From Opitutaceae bacterium (GTDB lineage: Bacteria; Verrucomicrobiota; Verrucomicrobiia; Opitutales; Opitutaceae), in contig JANYCF010000338.1 in the NCBI GenBank assembly GCA_025360455.1, forward strand, positions 1 through 38,031: a DNA stretch of 38,031 nucleotides, written 5' to 3'. This document shows positions 24,285-32,630 of this stretch, in pieces. The notes under the pieces were generated by a model. The model searched no databases, was not told where the DNA came from, and saw nothing but the letters and a program-made list of their open reading frames with translations. Position numbers and translations under genes: made by a program. Within the stretch, counting starts at the first letter, position 1, and each line of letters starts with the position of its first letter.

Positions 24285-24848
24285 ATGAGTTCCAACGAAG
24301 CCAAAGACCCAAATCCTGATCAAATCCGTTTCGAAATTTCACAGCTCGAAAAAATGCGCGTCCAGATCATGAGCGATATGGAGGCTATGCGTGCTCAGGA
24401 AAATAATCTCAAAGCCTTCGAAGCGCGCATCCGCGACTCGATGCCACCCATGCCATTTTCCGGTTCACGTCCTTCTTTCGAGGTGAGTTCACGTCCCACG
24501 TACGAGAGCGGCTCGCGTCCTTCTTTTGAGGTCCGCTCCAATAGCAACCCGCCGAACCTCGATGTGGAGTGGGAGAAATTCCAACGCTCCCGTTCTTTGC
24601 TGGAGGCCGAGCGTCGCGGTTTGACCGATGAGCGTCTTCTGTTGCGGGAAGAGCGTGATATCTTCAAGCAACGCGAAGAAGCCCTGAAGCTCCGCGAAGA
24701 GGCCCTCAAGCAACGCGAGGCCCAAGTCGCGATTCGCGAACAGAAGGCGAATTCCAATGATGAGCCGCCACCAACGCCACCCAAGCCGACGAGCAGCTCA
24801 CCTTTCGTGGCTGCTAAGAATCTGTTCTCGATGCGTCGCGCTTCCTGA
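24285..24848 (+). CDS. Coiled-coil protein with Ser/Arg/Pro repeat segment, unknown
   Basis: 187 residues. Residues 15-52 are a heptad-like helix (QLEKMRVQIMSDMEAMRAQENNL). A short repeat region follows (55-85) with two copies of GSRPSFEV around SSRPTYE. Residues 92-155 are a second long coiled coil with REEALKLREEALKQREAQ tandem units. The tail is Pro/Ser/Thr-rich and ends in MRRAS. No signal peptide, no known domain. It looks like a cytoplasmic structural or scaffold protein. Single gene with its own terminator. Confidence 0.7.
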   Translation: MSSNEAKDPNPDQIRFEISQLEKMRVQIMSDMEAMRAQENNLKAFEARIRDSMPPMPFSGSRPSFEVSSRPTYESGSRPSFEVRSNSNPPNLDVEWEKFQRSRSLLEAERRGLTDERLLLREERDIFKQREEALKLREEALKQREAQVAIREQKANSNDEPPPTPPKPTSSSPFVAAKNLFSMRRAS

Positions 24849-24875
24849 GGTTTTTCATTCTCTCTGGTTACTCCG

Positions 24876-24904
24876 GCCCGGCCCAGCAATGGTCCGGGCT
24901 TTTT
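24876..24904 (+). terminator. Intrinsic terminator of the coiled-coil gene
   Basis: GCCCGG and CCGGGC pair around a 12-base loop, then TTTTTG. Confidence 0.75.
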
Positions 24905-24913
24905 GTTGGGCAG

Positions 24914-24968
24914 GTAGCCGCGTTTGAGGGCGACGCCCGAAAACATGGTTCATCGGGAATGCGGCTAC
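24914..24968. repeat. Inverted repeat beginning GTAGCCGCG (family A relative)
   Basis: GTAGCCGCGTT at the left and AATGCGGCTAC at the right pair with one mismatch; a second inner pair is CCCGA/TCGGG. It directly follows a terminator. Confidence 0.6.
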
Positions 24969-25069
24969 GAATACCCGGCGGCCGCCTCGCCGAAAAATTT
25001 CGCTTGCACGCCATGCGTAGATTCCACATTCACCAATTCGTGAATCTTTCCGTCAATCTTTGCCACGTC

Positions 25070-25156
25070 ATGTCCACCGCCATTAAGGCAGGTGGTAAAC
25101 GTGCATGGCGCAAAGCGCCGGCTCGGCCAAGATGTGATGAAGCGCTGCTCTTCTAA
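25070..25156 (+). CDS. Possible 28-residue basic protein before a strong terminator
   Basis: ATG 25070 opens MSTAIKAGGKRAWRKAPARP followed by RCDEALLF. The frame is open further upstream to 24959. It is strongly basic, with Trp, and could bind nucleic acid or the ribosome, but I know no family. A perfect terminator lies 42 bases after the stop, so something is transcribed here: this peptide or a short RNA. A possible -35 TTGCAC stands near 25004 with only a poor -10. The rest of 24849-25255 holds repeats and terminators. Confidence 0.35.
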   Translation: MSTAIKAGGKRAWRKAPARPRCDEALLF

Positions 25157-25197
25157 GCAGCCAAAAATAAGAAAAACAAAATCCATTCCCTGCCGAG

Positions 25198-25230
25198 CCC
25201 GACTCTTATCCGAGTCGGGTTTTTTATTTT
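25198..25230 (+). terminator. Strong intrinsic terminator
   Basis: CCCGACTC, six-base loop TTATCC, GAGTCGGG, then TTTTTTATTTT. It ends 26 bases before the methyltransferase start and must close a transcript from the left. Confidence 0.88.
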
Positions 25231-25255
25231 CCCAACCCAAAACCCACCACATGCC

Positions 25256-26002
25256 ATGCCCACGCTCGCTCCCCCACCTCCCACCATAACGTCACGGACA
25301 TTATCGCGGCAGTTAGATCTGCCCACCGTGTCATTCTTCGGCCGTACACTCGAGGAATACACGCGGTTCTTCGCGCTCGACGTCGCTGCCCTGCACGGTC
25401 GCGCCGTGCTCGATGTGGCGGCCGGCCCGTCTTCTTTCACCGCGGAAGCGTCCAAGCGCGGCATCGATGCCGTGGCGGTTGATCCATTATATGACCGGCC
25501 GCTGAGCGAAATCACTGCGCAAGTGCGACAGGATTACGACCGCATGCTTTTCCAAATGCGGGCGAAGCCGCGGCTGTTTCGCTTCAAGTCCTTTGCCTCT
25601 TTCGACGCGGCGGAAACTGATCGGCGGGCGGCTGCGTCGCGTTTCCTCACGGATTACGAGGGCAATATCCGGCATGGTCGCTATGTGCGGGCTTCGTTAC
25701 CGCTGTTGCCGTTTCTCGACGGGGCGTTCGATCTCGTGCTCTGCGCGCACTTGCTTTTCATCTACGCCGCGCGTTTCGATTTCGAGTGGCACGTGGAAGC
25801 GTGCGCCGAGCTGGCGCGCGTCAGCAGTGGAGAAGTGCGGATTCATCCCGTGTGCGGGTCCGACGGCAAACTGTATCCCGAGCTCGCCCGGTTACGGGAG
25901 GAATTGTCGACTCGCGGCATCTCCAGTAACGTCGTGAAGGTGGACTATGAATTTTTCAACGGAGCCACCAGTATGCTCATCCTTAACCCGGAGGAAACAT
26001 GA
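25256..26002 (+). CDS. SAM-dependent methyltransferase-like protein
   Basis: 248 residues. Motif I of the Rossmann methyltransferase fold is VLDVAAGPSSF (about 49-59), an acidic strand end follows (DAVAVDP), and LPFLDGAFDLVLCAHLLFIY is the motif IV/post region. The C-terminal VSSGEVRIHPVCGSDG fits small-molecule or biosynthetic methyltransferases. The substrate cannot be named. It follows a terminator and therefore has its own start of transcription; ATG 25256 is taken, with CATGCCATG context and no ribosome site. Its stop overlaps the small ORF at 25999. Confidence 0.78.
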   Translation: MPTLAPPPPTITSRTLSRQLDLPTVSFFGRTLEEYTRFFALDVAALHGRAVLDVAAGPSSFTAEASKRGIDAVAVDPLYDRPLSEITAQVRQDYDRMLFQMRAKPRLFRFKSFASFDAAETDRRAAASRFLTDYEGNIRHGRYVRASLPLLPFLDGAFDLVLCAHLLFIYAARFDFEWHVEACAELARVSSGEVRIHPVCGSDGKLYPELARLREELSTRGISSNVVKVDYEFFNGATSMLILNPEET

Positions 26003-26181
26003 ACACGCCACCATCATTCAGAGTGAATCTATCGGCTTTCGCCCAAGCGATGGCCGAGCAGCTGAGCAAAACCAATAATGCCGCGCATTTGTTGGATGAT
26101 CGTTCCCTGCGGGAGCGGCGCGTCACGGCGTTTTTTGTTCCGCAAGCTCAGGATCAGGCGTGGCGTCGCAAGGCGGCGTAG
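25999..26181 (+). CDS. Small ORF overlapping the methyltransferase stop, 60 residues
   Basis: ATG 25999 overlaps the preceding TGA (ATGA) and follows GGAGGAAAC, one of the very few canonical Shine-Dalgarno sites in the window. The product (FRVNLSAFAQAMAEQLSKT, then RRVTAFFVPQAQDQAWRRK) is amphipathic and basic at the end. No family is known to me. The Shine-Dalgarno is also made by the codons NPEET of the upstream gene, so it may be chance. The sequence right after this frame is a decayed gene. Confidence 0.4.
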   Translation: MNTPPSFRVNLSAFAQAMAEQLSKTNNAAHLLDDRSLRERRVTAFFVPQAQDQAWRRKAA

Positions 26182-26193
26182 CACGGGAAACCC

Positions 26194-26560
26194 GTGAAAA
26201 ATTATGGTTACCAAAACTAACAACTGGGCATCACGCTCGCTCGGGATGGCACGCTCGTCGTCAGCGTGGATGTCGCTAACCCCGACATGCGCGCTGGCGA
26301 CGAAGTGGTGCAGCACTAGGGCATTTCCCGTAGTCGAAGGTCGAGCGACCCGCCAAGGCGCTGAAAAGATTTCAGCGTATCATCATCGAGGTCGGAAAAA
26401 CCGCCACGGCGAAAATCACCGTGCGCGCATCCGACCTCGGGTACAGGGATGTGGCGGCGCACGCGTGGGTCGTTGATCCCGGCCCCGTCGAACTGATTGC
26501 CGGAGTTCTTCGCGCGATGCCGACCTGACCCTGCGCAAGATGCTTACGGTGCAACCGTGA
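26194..26560 (+). pseudogene. Relic of the C-terminal Fn3-like domain of a GH3 beta-glucosidase
   Basis: Three frames in turn give parts of one domain. Frame one: LGITLARDGTLVVSVDVAN then RAGDEVVQH, interrupted by TAA at 26218 and TAG at 26317. Frame two, from about 26319: GHFP-stop-SKVERPAKALKRFQ, then VRASDLGYRDVAAHAWVVDP and GPVELIAG. Frame three: GSSRDADLTLR to a TGA at 26558. This order (RAGDEVVQ, FP.SKVERP..LK.F, DL.YWD...VV.PG..EL..G.SS.D..L) is the Fn3-like tail of GH3 glycosidases. At least two frameshifts and two internal stops show it is dead. The catalytic domains are gone, replaced upstream by the methyltransferase. Confidence 0.75.
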
Positions 26561-26669
26561 AAGCCGGAGGATGATTAGCCACGAAGGAACGCAAAGAGCA
26601 CCAAGCAGCTGATAAATATTCTCCCATACTGATAGGGAGGGATGAGCTCCCACGAGTCCGTATTGCCTG

Positions 26670-26703
26670 GTAGCCGCACTTGAGTGAAACGAAAGTGTGG
26701 TCC
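26670..26703. repeat. Single arm of inverted repeat family A
   Basis: GTAGCCGCACTTGAGTG, then GAAAGTGTGGTCC, matches the right arm of the element at 2213-2286 read backwards. The stretch before it, GGGAGGGATGAGCTCCCACG near 26634, looks like another dispersed repeat but has no second copy here. Confidence 0.55.
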
Positions 26704-26710
26704 TGAGCAG

Positions 26711-26764
26711 GGCGCGTTACTTGTCGGGCCGAAGCCGAGCGCGAAGGCCGCTCCTTAACGCGCC
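26711..26764. repeat. Inverted repeat with ends GGCGCGTTA / TTAACGCGCC
   Basis: The ends pair over nine to ten bases around a GC-rich 35-base centre. It follows the family A arm directly; the whole of 26561-26827 is repeat-derived and has no gene. Confidence 0.5.
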
Positions 26765-26789
26765 GCAGTGACGGACGAAAGTCTTCCAC

Positions 26790-26811
26790 GGCGGGTTAAG
26801 GATAACCCGCC
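26790..26811. repeat. Hairpin repeat, family G (GGCGGGTTA-AGGA-TAACCCGCC)
   Basis: A perfect nine-base stem and four-base loop followed by CTACC. A relative, AGCGCGTT-AGGGAC-AACGCGCT followed by CCACC, stands at 34605. It lies just after the DUF5069 stop (minus strand) and may serve as its terminator stem. Confidence 0.7.
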
Positions 26812-26827
26812 CTACCATAGAACCGCT

Positions 26828-27289
26828 TCAGATTTTTTCCCAGGCGCGTTCGGCGACGGGATCGCGGCCTTCATCGTAGTCGATGTAGTCGAAGCCGGTT
26901 TCGAGCGACAGGTGGGTGAGTCCGAGCTTGGCGATCCGCTCGCGCAGGATGGCGGCGCGTTCGTCGCGCCAACCGATCTTCGACATGAAGCGATTCCAGA
27001 TGATGCAGTCGTCGTCGCTTCGTCGCGTGCCACGAGCCTCAACCCAAGTCAGAATTTCTTCGTCGGAACCACCTTCGATCACGCGAGCTTTGAGTGTTTC
27101 AAAAGGCAAGCCGAGGAAGCGGCAGCAGCGGGCGTCGAAGAAGAAGGATTGGCCTTCTCCGAGATTGGCGACGTAGTCAGTCGGCAACCGGCCGGTGGCG
27201 TGCAGGCGAATCTTGTCGAGCATGCGGCCAAAATAGACGAAGCGGCCGACCTTGGCGTAACAACTGCGGAGTCCGGGAGCGTGGGGCAT
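26828..27289 (-). CDS. DUF5069 family protein
   Basis: 153 residues from ATG 27289. The beginning PGLRSCYAKVGRFVYFGRMLDKIRL, with LPTDYVANLGEG after it, is the DUF5069 signature; the end SLETGFDYIDYDEGR is also typical. These are small soluble proteins common in Verrucomicrobiota and Planctomycetota with no known role. The frame is open upstream to 27397 but that part overlaps the ABC-F gene and shows no family match. It follows the ABC-F gene after 62 bases and may share its mRNA. Confidence 0.82.
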   Translation of the reverse strand: MPHAPGLRSCYAKVGRFVYFGRMLDKIRLHATGRLPTDYVANLGEGQSFFFDARCCRFLGLPFETLKARVIEGGSDEEILTWVEARGTRRSDDDCIIWNRFMSKIGWRDERAAILRERIAKLGLTHLSLETGFDYIDYDEGRDPVAERAWEKI

Positions 27290-27351
27290 GGGAACAAGAT
27301 TTCCCCTAGCGCTCTGATTGCAAGTTTGGGTCGTAGTCAACCCAGCACAGT

Positions 27352-29211
<1,860 letters not shown>

Positions 29212-29320
29212 GGCGAACCGGCGAGCAAGCCCGGCCAAGGTGCCGCCGTCAATCGCGCACTTTCAATTTTCTAATGTTCACAGAAACGACTGACGGACAG
29301 TTGTCTAGGTCGGTCCGTAA

Positions 29321-29911
29321 TTAATTGAGCGCCTGTTTAAGCAGACAATGGGCAGCATTTCGAGCGGTGGTGGCAGAGGCGGAGGAACCGGTGGCGTGAG
29401 CGGTGAGGATAGCGCCATCGAACAAGAGGCTGATCATGTTGGCGAGTTCTGCCGGGCGAGTGGCTTCGGCGTCAGTTACCAGTTTCAGAAAAAGGGCATT
29501 CACCGCCTGTTTGTGGCGCCAGGCTGTCTGGTGGATCGGATGATTGGGCTCTGGGTACTCGCTGAGCGCGCGGATGAAAGCGCAGCCTTTAAAGTCGTCG
29601 CTCTCGAACCATTTTTTCAAGCCATCGAAGGCCGAGTCCAGTTGCTTTTGGGGAGAGCGCCCCGCGTTCTTTATCGCCGCCTTGAGGACGGTGCGGAGTT
29701 GGGTGCTGCGTTCCTCCAGAATCGCGACGATCAAATCCTCTTTGGAGGCGAAGTGATTATAGAGGGTCATTTTTGCCACTTGCGCTTCGGCCAACAGCGT
29801 GTCGATGCCGACGACACGAAAGCCGTCGCGATAAAACAGCCGCCATGCCGTCGCCATGAGGTGGGCGCGTTTGGGGGAGGGAGCGGGAAGTTCTGCTTTC
29901 TCGGAGGGCAC
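29321..29911 (-). CDS. TetR/AcrR-family regulator with its own double operator
   Basis: 196 residues from GTG 29911 (VPSEKAELPAP leading into KRAHLMATAWRLFYRDGFRVVGIDTLL). The helix-turn-helix ends in AKMTLYNHFASKEDLI. The ligand domain is of the TetR_C type with CAFIRALSEYPEPNHPIH and AELANMISLLFDGAILTAH, as in regulators of small reductases and flavoproteins. The frame is open to 30031, but those codons run through the two operators, so the shorter start is chosen. It diverges from the DsrE-like gene, with two matched palindromes between them, and probably represses both itself and the right-hand genes until a ligand binds. Confidence 0.9.
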   Translation of the reverse strand: MPSEKAELPAPSPKRAHLMATAWRLFYRDGFRVVGIDTLLAEAQVAKMTLYNHFASKEDLIVAILEERSTQLRTVLKAAIKNAGRSPQKQLDSAFDGLKKWFESDDFKGCAFIRALSEYPEPNHPIHQTAWRHKQAVNALFLKLVTDAEATRPAELANMISLLFDGAILTAHATGSSASATTARNAAHCLLKQALN

Positions 29912-29950
29912 GGTCAGAAACTGTCGGGCCGTGGGCGAAGGACAAGCAAA

Positions 29951-29966
29951 TAGACAGAACTGTCTA
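29951..29966. promoter_or_regulatory. TetR operator 1 (TAGACAG-AA-CTGTCTA)
   Basis: TAGACAGAACTGTCTA, perfect arms with an AA centre, 40 bases before the regulator's GTG. It shares both arms exactly with operator 2. Confidence 0.8.
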
Positions 29967-29984
29967 TTTAAGGCTTGCCCTAAG

Positions 29985-30000
29985 TAGACAGATCTGTCTA
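29985..30000. promoter_or_regulatory. TetR operator 2 (perfect 16-base palindrome)
   Basis: TAGACAGATCTGTCTA is fully symmetric. Its centre is 34 bases from that of operator 1, just over three helical turns. It lies 64 bases before the DsrE-like start. Confidence 0.8.
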
Positions 30001-30063
30001 GTTGTGGCGTTCTGCTTATTCGCAGTCCCAATCACGCCTAACAAACTGAACCAAACCATCCTC

Positions 30064-30438
30064 ATGAAAACTGCCATCGTCATCATGTCTGATCCCAAGA
30101 TCGGCTCCGAAGAATCCATCGGGCGCCTGAACAACGCGCTCGCCCTGGCGTATGAAGGCCGTGCGGCTGGTGATACCGTGGATATTGTCTTCAAAGGTGC
30201 GGGTACACGTTGGCCGGCGGAACTGACGAAGTTGTCGCATCCAGCCAACGCCCGTTACCAGTTGGTGCGCGAGTCGGTGAAAGGCATCTCGCTCGGCTGT
30301 GCGATGAAGTTCGGTGCGAAGGATACCGCTGCGGCTTGCGGGGTCGCTCTATTGGCGGACACGCCCTTGCCCGGTACGCCCGGAATCGCCGGTCTGCGCA
30401 ACTACTACGCCGACGGTTGGAATGTGATCGTATTCTGA
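30064..30438 (+). CDS. DsrE-like small protein
   Basis: 124 residues from ATG 30064. The fold start MKTAIVIMSDPK, the helix after it (SIGRLNNALALAYEGRAAGD), the strand VDIVFKGAGTRW and ISLGCAMKFGAKDTAAACGV match DsrE/DsrF-like proteins. Two Cys (in LGCAM and AACGV) stand near the region where sulfur-relay members keep their active cysteine. Function in sulfur transfer is possible but not shown. It is the first gene right of the double TetR operator and is followed after 63 bases by the PNPOx-like gene, probably in one operon. Confidence 0.8.
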   Translation: MKTAIVIMSDPKIGSEESIGRLNNALALAYEGRAAGDTVDIVFKGAGTRWPAELTKLSHPANARYQLVRESVKGISLGCAMKFGAKDTAAACGVALLADTPLPGTPGIAGLRNYYADGWNVIVF

Positions 30439-30501
30439 TTTTCGAGTTTGGAGGTGGAGACACCACGCCTCCATTAATTCAATTCTTATTCTACCACTCC
30501 C

Positions 30502-31137
30502 ATGGCCGCCCACTTCCTTGATCTTGCCGTCACGCCCTCGGTTGCTGCCGAGCAACTCCGCTACCACGGTCGTGTACTTTACGGCAGCCGCGACAGCGCG
30601 TCCCCGGCCGATGTTTTGGGTGAGGCGGAGCGCGATTTCATCCGAACGCGCGACAGTTTCTATATGTCGAGCGTGAGCGAGTCAGGTTGGCCCTACATTC
30701 AGCATCGAGGCGGAGCGCACGGATTTTTGCGTGTGCTTGGACCGAACCGGCTCGGTTTTGCGGATGTGGCGGGCAACCGCCAGCTGCTCAGCACGGGCAA
30801 CCTCGCGCAGAATGATCGCGTGGCTTTGTTTCTGATGGATTACCCGCAGCGCTCGCGGCTGAAAATTCTCGGCCACGCCCGGGTGACACCGGCTAAGGAC
30901 AATCCCGAGCTGGCCGCACTGTTGCGTCTGCCTGACGGGCCACCGGCGGAACGTCTCATGGAAATCGAGGTCGTGGCCTTCGATTGGAATTGCCCGAAGT
31001 ACATCACGCCCCGCTACACCGTGGCGGAAGTGGACGAGGCCGTGGCTCCGTTGCGGGTACGCATCGCGGAGTTGGAGGAGGCGTTGAAAAAGAAAACCGG
31101 TGGAGGTGGAAATCCGTTCAATGATGGTGACGAGTAG
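30502..31137 (+). CDS. Pyridoxamine 5'-phosphate oxidase-like flavoprotein
   Basis: 211 residues. The split-barrel FMN fold is seen in FYMSSVSESGWPYIQHRGGA, FADVAGNRQLLSTGNLAQND, then VALFLMDYPQRSRLKILGHARV, which match PNPOx-like proteins, and FDWNCPKYITPRYT near the end is typical of the subgroup often found next to TetR genes. The C-terminus is a short coiled coil (RIAELEEALKKK) with a Gly-rich end. The likely cofactor is FMN; the substrate is unknown. It lies in a presumed TetR-controlled operon with the DsrE-like gene. Its TAG stop is part of an inverted repeat. Confidence 0.87.
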   Translation: MAAHFLDLAVTPSVAAEQLRYHGRVLYGSRDSASPADVLGEAERDFIRTRDSFYMSSVSESGWPYIQHRGGAHGFLRVLGPNRLGFADVAGNRQLLSTGNLAQNDRVALFLMDYPQRSRLKILGHARVTPAKDNPELAALLRLPDGPPAERLMEIEVVAFDWNCPKYITPRYTVAEVDEAVAPLRVRIAELEEALKKKTGGGGNPFNDGDE

Positions 31138-31249
31138 CGCAGGCATCCTGCCTGCTGATCGGTGAGGCAGGCCAGAGGCCTGTGCTGGCTGTCCTGCGGA
31201 GAATCTAGTCAGAGCCAAACTCCAGAGGCAGGCAAGATGCCTGCGCTAC
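31134..31249. repeat. Composite REP-like repeat, family F, copy 1
   Basis: Ends GTAGCGCAGGCATCCTGCC and GGCAAGATGCCTGCGCTAC are inverted copies; the middle holds a further GAGGCAGGCCAGAGGCCTG hairpin. The left end supplies the stop codon of the flavoprotein gene, and the right end lies one base from the epimerase stop. It fills the convergent gap fully. Confidence 0.85.
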
Positions 31250-31250
31250 T

Positions 31251-32120
31251 TCATGACACCGGGAAGAAATACTTTTGTTTCCAACCGAGGAGTTGTTTGA
31301 GCCGGGCGTTGGAAATCAGCGCGGTGCGGCCAGGGAGTGGGCTCTTGAATTCCTTCACGCCGGGGAGGAATTTTTTGATCAGTTGCTTGGTCGGAAAATT
31401 TGCCGAGGTGTTGTCGGAGGCGACAATCACGGCTTCGCAACCCAAGCCGTCTTTTTCAATCGCGAGGCGGCAGGCGATGGCGAGATCGCGCGAATCGATG
31501 TAAGACCAGAAAATACGCATGCGGTCTTCGGGGTGGGAGAGACGCTTTTTGATCGCGGCGTAATCTTCCGGGCAAATCACATTGCCGATGCGGAAGGAGA
31601 GAATTTGGGTGCCATCGCGGCGATGAAACATCGCGGCGGTGACTTCGTTCACGATCTTGGTGAGGCCGTAGGTATCCTCGGGGAGTTGCGGGTGAGCTTC
31701 GTCGATGGGGAGGTAGTGCGGCTCGAAAAATTTATCGGCAAAACAGAAACCGTACGACGATTCGCTGGAGGCGACGACGGCTTTCTTGATGCCGAGCAGA
31801 CCACAGGATTCGAGGACGTTGTAAGTTGTCAGGCTATTGACGCGGAAAATTTCGTCGTTGGGGTGTTCCTGTGGACGAGGAATGGCCGCCATGTGGATAA
31901 CGCCATCATAAGCGGTGCGATTGCCGCTGCCATGAGGGGAGAACGCAGTGATGACCTGACCCAGCTGCGTGAGATCGGCGACAATGGTGCGGCACTGGTT
32001 GATCGCGGGGCGGCGGGTATCGACATTGACGACATCGTAGCCCTCTTCGACAAGGTGCTTGAGAATCCAGAAGCCGGCTTTGCCGCTGCCGCCGGTGACA
32101 ATGATGCGTTTGGTGGGCAT
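31251..32120 (-). CDS. NAD(P)-dependent epimerase/dehydratase (extended SDR)
   Basis: 289 residues from ATG 32120. The nucleotide-binding loop is VTGGSGKAG (residues about 8-16), which agrees with GxxGxxG. The acidic strand end NVDTRRP follows, then DLTQL, and the catalytic Ser-Tyr-Lys set appears as SSESSYG and DTYGLTK. It should act on a nucleotide sugar or a similar carbonyl substrate in the cytoplasm. The C-terminal half is typical for the extended SDR group. It is followed by a repeat and preceded by a small conserved gene after 66 bases on the same strand. Confidence 0.88.
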   Translation of the reverse strand: MPTKRIIVTGGSGKAGFWILKHLVEEGYDVVNVDTRRPAINQCRTIVADLTQLGQVITAFSPHGSGNRTAYDGVIHMAAIPRPQEHPNDEIFRVNSLTTYNVLESCGLLGIKKAVVASSESSYGFCFADKFFEPHYLPIDEAHPQLPEDTYGLTKIVNEVTAAMFHRRDGTQILSFRIGNVICPEDYAAIKKRLSHPEDRMRIFWSYIDSRDLAIACRLAIEKDGLGCEAVIVASDNTSANFPTKQLIKKFLPGVKEFKSPLPGRTALISNARLKQLLGWKQKYFFPVS

Positions 32121-32186
32121 GAGAGGAGGGGAGTTGGAAATGAAACTGACCAAGTCGGTCGATTCTGCAAATGGGTCGGTGATGGG

Positions 32187-32471
32187 CTACGCGCCCTTGC
32201 CGGACTTGCCTTCCGCGGGGAAAAGTTTGTGGGCGAGGCCGAACTCCACCACGGCGAGGACGAAGAAGCCGGGATACATCGACTTGCGGCTGGGCCACCA
32301 GACGGTCTTCAGGCGGTCCAGCGTCAACGTCATGCTGCCGCCGCGCTGCTGGACAAAGATCAGGAATTTTTCGCGCAAGGCTTCGTCCTCCCGCAACACT
32401 TTCAACACCGGGGCCAGCCGGCGTTCGAGGTAGGCGCGTTCGGGGGTGGTGACGGCTTTGGCCTTGGGCAT
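32187..32471 (-). CDS. Small conserved-looking protein, unknown
   Basis: 94 residues, basic at both ends. A helical N-terminal half (ERAYLERRLAPVLKVLREDE, then LREKFLIFVQQRG) is followed by WWPSRKSMYPGFFVLAVVEFG, one hydrophobic segment that might touch the membrane. I do not know the family. It is followed by the epimerase on the same strand, so they may be co-transcribed. Confidence 0.55.
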   Translation of the reverse strand: MPKAKAVTTPERAYLERRLAPVLKVLREDEALREKFLIFVQQRGGSMTLTLDRLKTVWWPSRKSMYPGFFVLAVVEFGLAHKLFPAEGKSGKGA

Positions 32472-32550
32472 GCAGGCAAACTAGGCGCTGGCCCGTAAAA
32501 ATCAAATGGATAAACATGCGTATTAAGAAACTAGATTAAAATAGCGTTAT

Positions 32551-32556
32551 TATAAT
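32551..32556 (+). promoter_or_regulatory. Candidate -10 box in an AT-rich leader of the SPFH gene
   Basis: TATAAT stands 75 bases before the SPFH start in the most AT-rich stretch of the window (32500-32570). No convincing -35 box is seen at the right distance. Confidence 0.3.
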
Positions 32557-32630
32557 CTGGTTTATATTGTCAGCCTACGGCGGATCTGTCTGTCTCGGGC
32601 TCGTTCGGAAATCCTCAACCTGCCTGCAAC

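Noticed and set aside
29292-29307. TAGACAACTGTCC near the ABC-F start, resembling the TetR operator
   Set aside because: The arms are shorter and the centre is two bases too short; it is more likely chance or part of the ACGGAC/GTCCGT pair.
31275-32498. 407-residue plus-strand frame
   Set aside because: It is opposite the epimerase and the small conserved gene and has no family features.
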